From S010-25 sp964441285 (GTDB taxonomy: Bacteria; Pseudomonadota; Gammaproteobacteria; SZUA-229): DNA of 64,000 nucleotides. Position 1 is the first letter of the stretch, and each line of letters begins with the position of its first letter. The notes under the pieces are model-generated. The model was not told the origin of the DNA and ran no database searches. It saw nothing but the letters and a program-made list of their open reading frames with translations. This document shows, piece after piece, positions 34,869 through 44,335 of this stretch. The stretch is from the NCBI GenBank assembly GCA_964441285.1, contig CAYTUK010000005.1, forward strand, positions 1 to 64,000, read 5' to 3'. The position numbers and the translations under genes are program-made.

Positions 34869-37136
34869 TTAATTTCGACGACTAGCAATTTCAACAACCA
34901 GCCGATCAATCTGTCGATATCCCTGTGAAAGTTTTAACCCACGTCGACCACGTTCACCAGCATAGGTTAGCAGCTCGTTAACTTTCATGGTTTTATATCT
35001 TTTACCTGCATGCACGATTAGTTTAGCATTGGTTGGTAGCAGTGTAACTGCGGCCACTTTCTCTTTACCACTATTAAGCAGTGTAGAGGGTATATTAATT
35101 ATTTTATTCCCTTTGCCTTTAGCCATTTGAGGTAATTGTACCAATGGTGTCATCAACATATGACCAATCGAACTCACCGCAATGATCTGGTCACTCGCCA
35201 CATCATAAACTTTCATCGGTGGTAGCGCCTTTGCTACTTTTCCCACACTCAATACGGCTTTCCCTTTTTTTGCATTCGCCTGCATATCACCCAGTCGCAC
35301 TAAAAAGCCATAACCATGATTACTTGAGAGCAGATAAAGATCATTTGGTTTACCGATCATGACGGCAACAAAGTCAGCACCGGGTGCGGGCGTAAAATAA
35401 GCTGTTAAGGGTTCTCCCTGCCCGCGTGCCGAGGATAATTTATGCACTGGTAAAGTGTATGCCCGTCCACTGGAATCAAAGAAAACGGCCAGTTCATTGC
35501 TCTTGCCCTGCGCCGATGCACAATAGGCATCTCCAGCTTTATAATTTAGTTTTGCGACATCGACATCATGGCCTTTGGCTGCTCGCACCCAGCCTTTTTT
35601 CGACAACACAACCGTTATGGCTTCGCTGGGAAGCAGTGCCATTTCATTCAGTGCCTGCGCTGCCTTGCGTCGCACAATTGGCGAACGACGTTCATCACCA
35701 TAAGTTTCAGCATCGGCAATGATTTCTTTACGGATTAAATTTTTTAACCGTATTGCTGAAGCCAGTATTTTTACCAACTTATCTCGTTCAACAGCAAGCT
35801 CACTTTGCTCGCTACGGATTTTTATTTCTTCAAGTTTTGCCAGATTACGCAACTTTAATTCAAGAATAGCTTCCGCCTGCACATCACTAATAACAAAGCG
35901 TTGTATCAACACGGGTTTCGGTTTATCGTGTTCTCGAATAATAGCAATCACTTCATCAATATTTAAAAACGCAATGAGCAGAGCATCCAGTACATATAGA
36001 CGTTTATTTACCTTTTCAAGCCGCCACTGTAAACGACGGCGAACTGTAACCGTTCTATATTTAAGCCACTCTTCCAGCAACAGCCGTAAATCTTTAACCT
36101 GCGGCCGTCCATCGATGCCAATCATGTTCATGTTGACACGGTAACTGCGTTCCAGGTCGGTGGTGGCGAACAGATGCTGCATTAATTCTTCGGTATTAAT
36201 ACGACTTGAGCGCGGCACAATGACCAGACGAGTTGGATTTTCGTGATCTGATTCATCGCGTAAATCTTCAACCATCGGTAATTTTTTTGCCGTCATCTGG
36301 TGTGCAATCTGCTCCAGAATTTTATTCCCAGAAACCTGATAGGGCAAAGCTGTAATAATAAGGTGATTATCCTCTTTATCATAACAGGCGCGCTGACGAA
36401 TACTGCCATGACCTGTACGGTAGGTTTCGAGAATATCTTCATACGAAGTAATAATTTCTGCCTGAGTCGGAAAATCGGGCCCTTTAATATGCTCACACAA
36501 ATCTTCCAGTGTACTTTTTGGTGATTCCAGTAAACGCACACAGGCATTGGCTACTTCGCGTAAATTATGCGGCAAAATATCGGTAGCCATGCCAACAGCG
36601 ATACCGGTACTGCCATTGAGCAGAACATTCGGTAAGCGTGCCGGCAAAGTTTCTGGCTCGTCCAGTGTGGCATCAAAATTAGGTGTCCACTCAACCGTTC
36701 CCTGCCCCAGCTCGGTTAATAAAATCGTTGAGTAAGCCGTTAACCGTGATTCGGTATAACGCATAGCGGCAAACGATTTTGGATCATCTGATGATCCCCA
36801 ATTACCCTGACCATCAATCAGCGGGTAACGATAAGAGAATGGTTGCGCCATTAACACCATCGCTTCATAACAGGCGCTATCGCCATGTGGGTGGTATTTA
36901 CCCAGTACATCACCCACTGTTCTTGCTGATTTTTTATGTTTGGATGAAGCCTTTAAACCCAACTCGGACATAGCAAAAATAATGCGTCGCTGCACGGGTT
37001 TCAGGCCATCACCAATAAACGGCAAAGCACGATCCAAAATCACATACATGGAGTAATCCAGATAGGCTTTCTCGGTAAATTCGGCAATGGGTTGCCGTTC
37101 TACACCATCAAATTCAAATGCATTTTGTTGCGTCAT
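34869..37136 (-). CDS. parC: DNA topoisomerase IV subunit A
   Basis: Breakage-rejoining subunit for decatenating daughter chromosomes, 755 aa (E. coli 752). N-terminal FEFDGVERQPIAEFTEKAYL, the helix HPHGDSACYEAM with Ser and Glu at the quinolone-resistance positions (sensitive state by sequence), the catalytic tyrosine in AAMRYTESRLTAYS, and C-terminal beta-propeller repeats. parE lies upstream on the same strand, separated by a 181-bp gap that contains a palindromic repeat. Confidence 0.97.
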   Translation of the reverse strand: MTQQNAFEFDGVERQPIAEFTEKAYLDYSMYVILDRALPFIGDGLKPVQRRIIFAMSELGLKASSKHKKSARTVGDVLGKYHPHGDSACYEAMVLMAQPFSYRYPLIDGQGNWGSSDDPKSFAAMRYTESRLTAYSTILLTELGQGTVEWTPNFDATLDEPETLPARLPNVLLNGSTGIAVGMATDILPHNLREVANACVRLLESPKSTLEDLCEHIKGPDFPTQAEIITSYEDILETYRTGHGSIRQRACYDKEDNHLIITALPYQVSGNKILEQIAHQMTAKKLPMVEDLRDESDHENPTRLVIVPRSSRINTEELMQHLFATTDLERSYRVNMNMIGIDGRPQVKDLRLLLEEWLKYRTVTVRRRLQWRLEKVNKRLYVLDALLIAFLNIDEVIAIIREHDKPKPVLIQRFVISDVQAEAILELKLRNLAKLEEIKIRSEQSELAVERDKLVKILASAIRLKNLIRKEIIADAETYGDERRSPIVRRKAAQALNEMALLPSEAITVVLSKKGWVRAAKGHDVDVAKLNYKAGDAYCASAQGKSNELAVFFDSSGRAYTLPVHKLSSARGQGEPLTAYFTPAPGADFVAVMIGKPNDLYLLSSNHGYGFLVRLGDMQANAKKGKAVLSVGKVAKALPPMKVYDVASDQIIAVSSIGHMLMTPLVQLPQMAKGKGNKIINIPSTLLNSGKEKVAAVTLLPTNAKLIVHAGKRYKTMKVNELLTYAGERGRRGLKLSQGYRQIDRLVVEIASRRN

Positions 37137-37177
37137 ATTGTTTGTGTTATGTTGATTTTTATGAGAAATATCTAAGC

Positions 37178-37306
37178 TATTACTGAAACAGATGAAAAGG
37201 ATACTGGTTATTCAAGACACGCTGTCAATACATTCATGTAAGCTCGGCACCCGCATCTCTGCGGCTGACGGTTTTGAATAACCGGCATCCTTTTCATCCA
37301 TCTTAG
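37178..37306 (-). repeat. 131-bp palindromic repeat, full copy inside the parE-parC gap
   Basis: On the plus strand the left end is TATTACTGAAACAGATG and the right end the complement of CTAAGATGGATGAAAAGG (three bases shorter than in other copies). Arms GATACTGGTTATTCAAGAC and TTTTGAATAACCGGCATCC pair with a few mismatches. The core is on the minus strand, so the ends are swapped relative to the copies at 16595 and 18971. It ends 11 bases before the parE stop codon coordinate, so it would be transcribed if parE and parC form one message. Confidence 0.88.
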
Positions 37307-37317
37307 TAAATGCAGGC

Positions 37318-39204
37318 TCACTTTACTGCCGCCAGTGCACCTTTTGATTCTAACCAGGCTTTACGGTCTGGTGCACGTTTTTTTGCCAGTAACATATCCA
37401 GCATTTCGCTACTATTCTTATCTGCATCCAGTGTTAACTGAACCAACCGGCGGGTGTCTGGTGCTAAAGTGGTAATACGTAACTGCAGCGGATTCATTTC
37501 ACCCAGGCCTTTAAACCGTGTAACAGTAACTTTACCCCGAAGTTTTTCTGCCTGAATCCGATTTTCTATGCCCTGTTTTTCTGCTTCATCCAGCGCATAG
37601 AAAATCTCCTTACCTACATCAATCCGATATAATGGTGGCATCGCCACATAAATATGCCCCGCTTCTACCAGCGGGAAAAAATGCCGCAAAAATAATGCGC
37701 ATAATAAAGTTGCAATATGGTAACCATCAGAATCTGCATCGGCCAATATACAAATCTTGTCGTAACGTAAATTTTTTAAATCTATTGCGCCAGGCTCGAT
37801 ACCAATAGCAACAGAGATATCATGAACCTCCTGTGAGGCCAGTATCTGATCGCGATCCACTTCCCAGGTATTTAATATTTTCCCGCGCAACGGCATAATC
37901 GCCTGAAATTCACGATCCCGTGCCTGCTTGGCAGAACCACCCGCTGAATCACCTTCAACCAAAAACAGTTCACTACGGTGGCTATCCTGAGAAGAACAGT
38001 CTGCCAATTTGCCGGGCAAAGCAGGCCCCGTAGTCACTTTTTTACGCACCACTTTCTTGCCCGCACGTAACCGTTTTTGCGCTTTATCTATCGCCAGTAT
38101 CGCAATGGCTTCTGCCGCTTCGGTATGCTGATTTAGCCATAAACTAAACAGGTCTTTAACCACGCCAGAAACAAACGTAGCGCATTCACGCGAAGACAGA
38201 CGCTCTTTGGTCTGGCCAGAAAATTGTGGATTAGCCAGCTTTACCGAGAGCACATAACAAACTCTATCCCAGACATCTTCTGGACTGAGTTTCACGCCAC
38301 GCGGCAACAAACTACGAATATCACAAAACTCACGTAAAGCTTCAGTCAGGCCACTACGTAAACCATTAACATGCGTGCCTCCCTGTGTGGTAGGAATCAG
38401 ATTAACATACGATTCGGTAATGATTTCACCGGCTTCTGGCAGCCAGGTCAGTGCCCAGTCAACGGCTTCGGTCTTTGCCGACAGGCTGCCAGTAAAAGGT
38501 TCGGCAGGTAGCGTATCTTGTTCAAACAGGTTGCCACCCAGATAATCAGCCAGACCACCCTCATATAACCAGCTTTGTTTCTCGCCAGTTTTTTCTTCAA
38601 CAAAACTCACTTCCAGGCCAGGACATAAAACAGCTTTCGCACGTAACACATGTTTTAAACGCGAAACCGAAAATGTCACTGAATCAAAATATTTTTTTTC
38701 TGGCCAGAAATGAATGCGTGTACCCGTATTTCGTTTACCAACCGTACCGGTAATTTTCAGCTCACTAACTTTTGCGCCATGCTCAAAGGCCATAGTATAA
38801 ATACGCCCATCGCGCAGCACTTCAACATCAACGCGCGATGACAGAGCATTCACTACGGAGACACCAACACCATGCAGGCCACCAGAAAACTGATAGTTTT
38901 CACCGGAGAACTTACCCCCGGCATGCAGCCGTGTCAAAATCACTTCAACACCGGGAACGCCTTCTTCCGGGTGCTCATCAACAGGCATACCACGACCATT
39001 ATCGGTAACACCTAGAGAACCATCCTGATATAAAACCACTTTAATTTTACTGGCGAACCCGGCAATAGCTTCGTCAACGCTGTTGTCCACAACTTCCTGT
39101 GCCAGATGATTCGGGCGGGTGGTATCAGTGTACATTCCCGGACGCTTCTGCACCGGCTCAAGACCTGTTAACACCTCAATTGTTGAGGCATTATATCTAC
39201 TCAT
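37318..39204 (-). CDS. parE: DNA topoisomerase IV subunit B
   Basis: ATPase subunit of topoisomerase IV, 628 aa (E. coli 630). GHKL ATP site with VVDNSVDEAIAG, DNGRGMPVDEHP and GLHGVGVSVVNALS; TOPRIM domain with LVEGDSAGGSAKQARDR, PLRGKILN and DADSDGYHIATLL. Followed by the repeat above and parC; preceded by dsbC on the same strand in reverse order with a 160-bp gap that shows no gene. Confidence 0.97.
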   Translation of the reverse strand: MSRYNASTIEVLTGLEPVQKRPGMYTDTTRPNHLAQEVVDNSVDEAIAGFASKIKVVLYQDGSLGVTDNGRGMPVDEHPEEGVPGVEVILTRLHAGGKFSGENYQFSGGLHGVGVSVVNALSSRVDVEVLRDGRIYTMAFEHGAKVSELKITGTVGKRNTGTRIHFWPEKKYFDSVTFSVSRLKHVLRAKAVLCPGLEVSFVEEKTGEKQSWLYEGGLADYLGGNLFEQDTLPAEPFTGSLSAKTEAVDWALTWLPEAGEIITESYVNLIPTTQGGTHVNGLRSGLTEALREFCDIRSLLPRGVKLSPEDVWDRVCYVLSVKLANPQFSGQTKERLSSRECATFVSGVVKDLFSLWLNQHTEAAEAIAILAIDKAQKRLRAGKKVVRKKVTTGPALPGKLADCSSQDSHRSELFLVEGDSAGGSAKQARDREFQAIMPLRGKILNTWEVDRDQILASQEVHDISVAIGIEPGAIDLKNLRYDKICILADADSDGYHIATLLCALFLRHFFPLVEAGHIYVAMPPLYRIDVGKEIFYALDEAEKQGIENRIQAEKLRGKVTVTRFKGLGEMNPLQLRITTLAPDTRRLVQLTLDADKNSSEMLDMLLAKKRAPDRKAWLESKGALAAVK

Positions 39205-39364
39205 ACTGCATACTCGTAATTATTATTCGAAATAACATGAAGTCAAAATAATATTTTTCAGGTTCTGTGGTGGCTTTAAAAAGCGGCGAAACTGTCATGG
39301 TCTACGACCAGGCACGTAGCCCTTGCCCACAGTTTCCTGGCTGCCAAATTAACAACTAAACTGG

Positions 39365-40108
39365 CTACTTATCTAACACGGCAACCAGTTTATTTACCGG
39401 CACATAACCCGGCAACATTTCGCCATCCTCTAATATGATTGATGGCGTACCACGTACACCAAGTTGATTTGCAACCTGCATCTGTTTATTTAGTGGATTA
39501 GCACAGGTTTTCTCCGCAACATTCCCCCCTGCTTTGACCATATTCATCGCCTTGTGTCTATCATCCGCACACCAGACACTTTCGGTCTTCCTCTTGTCAC
39601 TCTCGCCTTTAAGTGGCATAAAGATATACCTGACTTCTATATTATTTTTCATATATTCAGGCATTTCACTATGCAATCGACGGCAATAGGGACAATCTAC
39701 ATCCGTTACTACGGTAATTACATGATCGACTTTCTTAGGCCGGTAAATTAGCATATTTTTCTCACCCAGGCCGGCGATTAGCTTTAATCGCATGGCCGCT
39801 TTTGCCTTCTCACTGTAATTTTTTCTGGTTTTTAAATTAACCAGATCACCATCAATCATATAGCGTGCATTAGCGTCCATGTACACCACCTGGCTACCAA
39901 CAATGACCTGATATAAACCCGCAATGGGGGTCGTTGAAATATTGCCAACAACTAACGAAGGTAAACGTTTGGTGAGCGCTTTTTTTAATGTAGCAACGCC
40001 TTTATCCACTGCCTGGGACGGAATAACACCTTTACCTGCTCCCGCCGAAATAGCAACAACAGGAGAAAGAAGTGAAACCGCTAAAATGCATATGGAAGTA
40101 ATTTTCAT
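39365..40108 (-). CDS. dsbC: Thiol:disulfide interchange protein DsbC
   Basis: Periplasmic disulfide isomerase, 247 aa. Signal peptide (about 1-22), N-terminal dimerisation domain (about 35-90), then a thioredoxin domain with the active site CPYC (Cys139, Cys142 in DVDCPYCRRLH), a second cysteine pair (WCADD and KTCAN), and the cis-Pro loop GVRGTPSIIL. It lies upstream of parE on the same strand, but 160 bp apart. Confidence 0.93.
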   Translation of the reverse strand: MKITSICILAVSLLSPVVAISAGAGKGVIPSQAVDKGVATLKKALTKRLPSLVVGNISTTPIAGLYQVIVGSQVVYMDANARYMIDGDLVNLKTRKNYSEKAKAAMRLKLIAGLGEKNMLIYRPKKVDHVITVVTDVDCPYCRRLHSEMPEYMKNNIEVRYIFMPLKGESDKRKTESVWCADDRHKAMNMVKAGGNVAEKTCANPLNKQMQVANQLGVRGTPSIILEDGEMLPGYVPVNKLVAVLDK

Positions 40109-40331
40109 TTTGAAATAGCCTGCCTAAAATTGTCTAGTGTTACGATAAAGAAGTACATTCATGCACTAGGGACATTAAATACTGAAGTAAATTTCATCAT
40201 CATACTATAATTTTTACTGAAGCCCACCCTGAAATTAGCTAAAAATAACACACGCCACACCTTATACCACCCAGGTAACAGACTAAATCAATAGATCTGA
40301 ATTTTATTTAAAATCAATAATCTATACCTAT

Positions 40332-40344
40332 ATATTACTGAAAC
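40332..40344 (+). repeat. Solo L-end of the 131-bp repeat
   Basis: TATTACTGAAACA is identical to the first 13 bases of the full copies, with no core following. The surrounding 325-bp gap between dsbC and the H1-like gene holds only this and the terminator at 40363-40394. Confidence 0.4.
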
Positions 40345-40362
40345 AACAGTTTTCACCCAAAA

Positions 40363-40394
40363 CAAAAAGGCCACTCTTAAGGGAGTAGCCTTTT
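40363..40394. terminator. Bidirectional terminator after the H1-like gene
   Basis: AAAAAGGCCACTC and GGAGTAGCCTTTTT form a 13-bp stem with one mismatch around a short TTAA loop, with A and T tracts on the two sides. On the minus strand it lies 40 bases after the stop codon of the H1-like gene. Confidence 0.8.
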
Positions 40395-40433
40395 TCTGGC
40401 ATAAATTAAAATTTACCTACACATCAGTGCTTA

Positions 40434-40898
40434 TTACGCTTTAGCTTTTTTACGACTATGGCGCTTGCCTGGCTTACTTGCTTTGTTAATTTTAGCCATT
40501 TCTTTCTTCGTCCAGCTTTCAGCAAAGCGCATAACCGCTGCTTCTTTGCGTTCCGCCATCTTCAGTAACATTTCCTGACGTTTCCTGGATTCAGCTACTT
40601 CAGCCTTTGCGGCGGCGAGTGCAGCTGTGGTTGCAGCTACGTGCTCACGCATTTTCTGCTTAGCAGCAGACGCGATGGCATTTTTCTTCGCCGCAACAAC
40701 CTTTTTCTTCGCTACTAAAGCTTTCTTCTTAACTGCGGCAACTTTTTTCTTCGCCGCAGCATTTTTTGCAAGTTTTTTATTCACTGCTTTTTTTGCCGTT
40801 GTTTTTTTCTTAACTGTCTTTTTATTTACTGGTGTTTTCTTTTTAACTGCACGTTTTGTCGTCATTTTTTTCTTGCTTGCTGTAGAAGTTTGCGCCAT
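40434..40898 (-). CDS. Histone H1-like Lys/Ala-rich DNA-binding protein
   Basis: A 154-aa, extremely basic protein. Residues about 8-80 are imperfect KKK/AAK/VKK repeats like eukaryotic H1 tails, chlamydial Hc1 and Pseudomonas AlgP; residues 85-135 form an Ala/Glu-rich helix (AATTAALAAAKAEVAESRK, MAERKEAAVMRFAESW); the end is again basic (KRHSRKKAKA). Probably binds DNA or RNA without sequence specificity. It has its own promoter, a strong AGGGGA ribosome binding site and a terminator, so it is likely a well-expressed single-gene unit. The exact role is unknown. Confidence 0.8.
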   Translation of the reverse strand: MAQTSTASKKKMTTKRAVKKKTPVNKKTVKKKTTAKKAVNKKLAKNAAAKKKVAAVKKKALVAKKKVVAAKKNAIASAAKQKMREHVAATTAALAAAKAEVAESRKRQEMLLKMAERKEAAVMRFAESWTKKEMAKINKASKPGKRHSRKKAKA

Positions 40899-41328
40899 TA
40901 GACTATCCCCTTTTTTAAGTTACGCTCGAAAGTATAAAAGGTTATTCTAATTAAGCAAACTTTTTTTAAATTTTAAGCCATATTTTGTCAATTAAATAAG
41001 TAACTTAATTATACTAATCCGTTCTGAAATTAAAAATCCGTTAGTTTAAACATGTACGACACACTACTGCCTCGTTAACTATCAGTAATGCAGGTATTAA
41101 TTTCTTTTCGCTATTTTTTCTATTCCAGCGAGATTAAAACTAAATAGATAAAATCCAGTATCCACAGAAAAAACTCTTTGGATAACCGCTTCCATTGATA
41201 AATAATGTATTTTTTTCAAATTATAATCTCTACAGTTAAAAATTGATTATAATAAGCGACTCCCATACGCTAGAATCAAACGATTATGAATAGTTTATTC
41301 ATGCTCAGACAATAATGACTTAAAACCA
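40899..41328 (+). other. Gene-free AT-rich stretch
   Basis: About 430 bases between the divergent H1-like and RDD genes. Apart from the H1-like promoter near its left edge and a lone TATAAT at 41248-41253 without a good -35 box, I see no gene, repeat or structured RNA. Confidence 0.5.
40931..40958 (-). promoter_or_regulatory. Sigma-70 promoter of the H1-like gene
   Basis: Minus strand TTGCTT (40958-40953), 16-bp spacer, TATACT (40936-40931), 33 bases before the ATG, with AGGGGA as the ribosome binding site between. Confidence 0.55.
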
Positions 41329-41775
41329 ATGACTCAATCAACAAAACCCACTTCAACAGTGAACTATGCCGGACTTATCCGACGTTTTTTCGCTCTATTT
41401 TATGACTCTTTTTTACTGCTATCACTATTCTTTATTGTTTCAGCCATTTTTACATCGTTAAATGGTGGTCATGCCGTTGAAAAGAATAGTCCGCTTTATC
41501 TGCTCTTTCTTATAAGCCTGATTGGTGTCAGCTTTCTATATTTTAGCTATGCCTGGACACACGGTGGTCAGACGCTGGGAATGCAAAGCTGGCGCATGAA
41601 GCTACAAACTGAAGAAGATAAAAACATAAGCTGGAAACAGGCATCAATACGTTACCTGGTTGCTATTTTATCATGGCTTTGTCTAGGATCAGGTTTTATC
41701 TGGTCGTTATTTAATACAAAAAAACAATGCTGGCATGACAAAGCAAGCGGCAGCGTTATGCTGGATTTACGCTAG
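41329..41775 (+). CDS. RDD-family membrane protein
   Basis: A 148-aa inner-membrane protein with three to four hydrophobic segments. The family arginine-aspartate pattern is recognisable as YAGLIRRFFALFYDSFLLL at the N-terminus, and YAWTHGGQTLGMQSWRMKL with the C-terminal KKQCWHDKASG fits the family. Function is unknown; some members have been proposed as cation antiporters. It stands alone. Confidence 0.82.
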   Translation: MTQSTKPTSTVNYAGLIRRFFALFYDSFLLLSLFFIVSAIFTSLNGGHAVEKNSPLYLLFLISLIGVSFLYFSYAWTHGGQTLGMQSWRMKLQTEEDKNISWKQASIRYLVAILSWLCLGSGFIWSLFNTKKQCWHDKASGSVMLDLR

Positions 41776-41780
41776 GAAAT

Positions 41781-41858
41781 AGCTAAGGAACCGCTGATTG
41801 ATTCTGCATGAAGTAAATTGTAAGCTGAAAATTCAGTTTCAGGGCGTGAACCGCACAG
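41781..41858 (+). repeat. Second short repeat family, copy 2
   Basis: AGCTAAGGAACCGCTGATTG and, after 27 further bases including the small palindrome AGCTGAAAATTCAGTT, TTCAGTTTCAGGGCGTGAAC. Both blocks match copy 1 at 17511. It directly abuts the truncated palindromic repeat at 41860. Confidence 0.5.
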
Positions 41859-41859
41859 A

Positions 41860-41925
41860 CTAACAGTACAGATGAAAAGGCTCCCCTTGTTCAAGACCGT
41901 CAGCCGCAGGGATGTATTCACACAG
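41860..41925 (+). repeat. 131-bp palindromic repeat, truncated copy with internal deletion
   Basis: Starts with the R-type end CTAACAGTACAGATGAAAAG, left arm GGCTCCCCTTGTTCAAGACC, then core GTCAGCCGCAGGGATGTATT. Compared with full copies, 23 bases between two GGATG direct repeats are missing, and the right arm is absent: the sequence runs straight into the lptG stop codon. Confidence 0.78.
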
Positions 41926-41929
41926 AAAC

Positions 41930-43015
41930 TCAACGCACCCGCCGCAAAAATAATAAGCTAATTATGATGATGATAACAAGAGGAGCACCCGCACTCAATA
42001 CTGGCTCGATACCCATCGCAAGTCCAAGATAGTTCATGGTTCGACTTACAACAAAAAAAACAATTCCTACAACAACCGCAAGTATTATTCTTTGTCCAAG
42101 TCCACCACTTCGTGGTGTCGTAGAAAAAACCAGTGGCATCGCAATCAGCAACATGGCTAGACAGGTAATAGGGGTAAATATTTTTATCCAAAAGGCAAGT
42201 TTATACTTACCCGCATCCAGGTGATTTGCTTCAAGATAACGACTATAGGTATATAAATTCTGCACAGACATATCCTTCGCTTCCAGCTCCAACACGGAAA
42301 ACAGTTCAGGTAATATTAATGTTGGCACGACCTGTTTATTTTTAAAAGAAACTCTTGTTTCAGGTTTCACATTCGGCTCGCCGATCCCCCTGATTGTTGT
42401 CTGTCTGACACCCGTTAAAATCCAGCTATTATGCTTATAACTCGCGCTGGCTGCATAAATCATCGCGCTTAAATGGCGTTGGCTATCGAGTTCATAAATG
42501 CTTATCTGCTGTAATTGATGGTTAGGCATTACCTTCTTCACATTAATATAACGGTTGCCATTTCGCGCCCAGATATTATTGTAACCGCTCACAATTAGCT
42601 TATTGTCCATTGCTTCAGCGCGTAATGTTTTTGCCGCGCCAGTCGTATATGGCACAACATATTCACCCAGTAGCGCAACCAAAATAGCAATAAAAAATCC
42701 GGCTTTAAGTACTGAAAGCGTTATCCTGTTCGTACTTAAACCCGAAGCTCGCATAATAATTAGTTCTGAATTGGCAGCAATCGCCCCCAGTGAAATAATG
42801 CCACCTAATAACAGAATAGAAGGGGATAATTCATAAGTACGTTGTGGCAACTGTAAAAGGACAAATAAAAACGCATGCAAAGCATCGTAATTACCCGTCC
42901 CTACTGCTTTTAGCTGGGCAACAAAATCAATAAATGCAAACATAGTTAGTAGTACCAGCATCGAAATGAATGTGCCGATAATAACCGTTCTGGCAATATA
43001 TCGGTCAAGCACCAT
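41930..43015 (-). CDS. lptG: LPS export ABC transporter permease LptG
   Basis: Inner-membrane permease of the LptB2FG machine that extracts lipopolysaccharide, 361 aa from the ATG at 43015 (MVLDRYIART). N-terminal coupling helix region, three helices, a periplasmic beta-jellyroll (about 135-265), and three C-terminal helices ending in RRVR. Start region overlaps the end of lptF by 11 bases. lptB is not in the window, as usual. Confidence 0.95.
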   Translation of the reverse strand: MVLDRYIARTVIIGTFISMLVLLTMFAFIDFVAQLKAVGTGNYDALHAFLFVLLQLPQRTYELSPSILLLGGIISLGAIAANSELIIMRASGLSTNRITLSVLKAGFFIAILVALLGEYVVPYTTGAAKTLRAEAMDNKLIVSGYNNIWARNGNRYINVKKVMPNHQLQQISIYELDSQRHLSAMIYAASASYKHNSWILTGVRQTTIRGIGEPNVKPETRVSFKNKQVVPTLILPELFSVLELEAKDMSVQNLYTYSRYLEANHLDAGKYKLAFWIKIFTPITCLAMLLIAMPLVFSTTPRSGGLGQRIILAVVVGIVFFVVSRTMNYLGLAMGIEPVLSAGAPLVIIIIISLLFLRRVR

Positions 43016-44093
43016 GTTGACCAACCCGCTGTTTTCGAATCAGATAACCGCTACGCTTTAAGATAAAATACAATAGGATAATGGCCAGTATGTGTACCCA
43101 CCAGATACCAATCCATGCCGGGATTTTTCGTTGAATAATCCAGGTGTAAGAGATACTGATCAGGTTTGAGTACAGCAAATAGATAACCAGCGCCAGGACC
43201 AGTTTTGAATATCGCCCACTACGTGGGCTAGTCTTGCTTAGTGGTAAAGCCATAAATGAAACGATAAATGCTGCAATAGGTATCGCTATTCGCCACTGTA
43301 GCTCGGCTTTATCCTTCGGTTTTTCTGAGTGCCAGAGTTCAGATAGTGTTTTTGTTGATGCGGAAGTATGTACTGCGACCTTTTTCCTGTCGATATGGAT
43401 GCCATAGTCGGTGTATTCAATAATATTCATCGCCGCCTGACCCGCGTTGCCGACATAATGTACCCCGTTATGCATAACCATGTAACGATTACCGCTGCTA
43501 TCAATATAACTACTGGTGCTGTCAGCAATATCAACATGCGCTTTATCGCCTTCCACCTGTTGAAAAAAAGTATTATCCAGCTGTTTTTTATTCTTATCCT
43601 GTGACTCCAGAAAAAGCACCGCTCCACTTTTACTGGCGTGATTAAACCGTCCAACAAGCAATGAATCAACTTTTGATTTACTGCTAATCTTTGCCGTAAT
43701 CAAGGCTCGCTGATGCTCCATCACGGGTTTAATAAACAGCGACAAAATTAGCAAAACTACCGTTGTCGGTATTACCACCACCATTAATGACCGGTACAGA
43801 CGTAAAGGCCCGACACCTGATGACATGATAGCGGCCATCTCACTGTCTTTATACAGCCGACCAAACCCCAATAAGATCCCCATTAATAAACTGAGTGGGA
43901 TAAGGATTACGCTAAACTGGAACAGGCTATTAATTAGATAAGCCATAAATGCACTGACGGGAATAAATCCCTGCGTGATCCAGCTCAGTAAATGCACCAC
44001 CTCAGTGCTTAATACAATGACCAGCAACACCAGCAGGACCGTTAGCCAGGCGGTTAAAATTTCGCGTGCAATGTAGCGATCAAGAATGCCCAT
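43005..44093 (-). CDS. lptF: LPS export ABC transporter permease LptF
   Basis: Partner permease of LptG, 362 aa. Characteristic MGILDRYIAREIL, FSVILIPLSLLMGILLGFGR and a periplasmic domain between helices 3 and 4; QWRIAIPIAAFIVSFMALPLSKTSPRSGR is the typical coupling region. Divergent from pepA with about 240 bp between the starts; the lptFG|pepA arrangement is conserved in gammaproteobacteria. Confidence 0.95.
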   Translation of the reverse strand: MGILDRYIAREILTAWLTVLLVLLVIVLSTEVVHLLSWITQGFIPVSAFMAYLINSLFQFSVILIPLSLLMGILLGFGRLYKDSEMAAIMSSGVGPLRLYRSLMVVVIPTTVVLLILSLFIKPVMEHQRALITAKISSKSKVDSLLVGRFNHASKSGAVLFLESQDKNKKQLDNTFFQQVEGDKAHVDIADSTSSYIDSSGNRYMVMHNGVHYVGNAGQAAMNIIEYTDYGIHIDRKKVAVHTSASTKTLSELWHSEKPKDKAELQWRIAIPIAAFIVSFMALPLSKTSPRSGRYSKLVLALVIYLLYSNLISISYTWIIQRKIPAWIGIWWVHILAIILLYFILKRSGYLIRKQRVGQHGA

Positions 44094-44335
44094 TGAGAAC
44101 CATATAAATAAAAACCACCCGTTAAACCCCTGTAGAAAATGAAAATCATTGTTGTATAGCGCTTATTTTAACGTTTCTAAGAGACCCAAATCTCCCGCTA
44201 AAAATAATTAGTTTAAATGTATACTACCCTCAATAGCATAAATTGAATACAATCAACACCTCAGAGATGACCAGCAGTACAACTGACTGCCTGAACATCT
44301 TTACCTTATTATTAAATTTAAAGCTCGGAGTCCTC

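Noticed and set aside
35719..36144. 141-aa open frame on the plus strand rich in Ser and Arg
   Set aside because: Antisense to parC; Ser/Arg bias is a typical product of reading a coding strand backwards.
40434..40898. Tandem repeat of AAG/AAA triplets
   Set aside because: Repetitive DNA here is explained by the Lys/Ala-rich coding sequence rather than by an independent repeat element.
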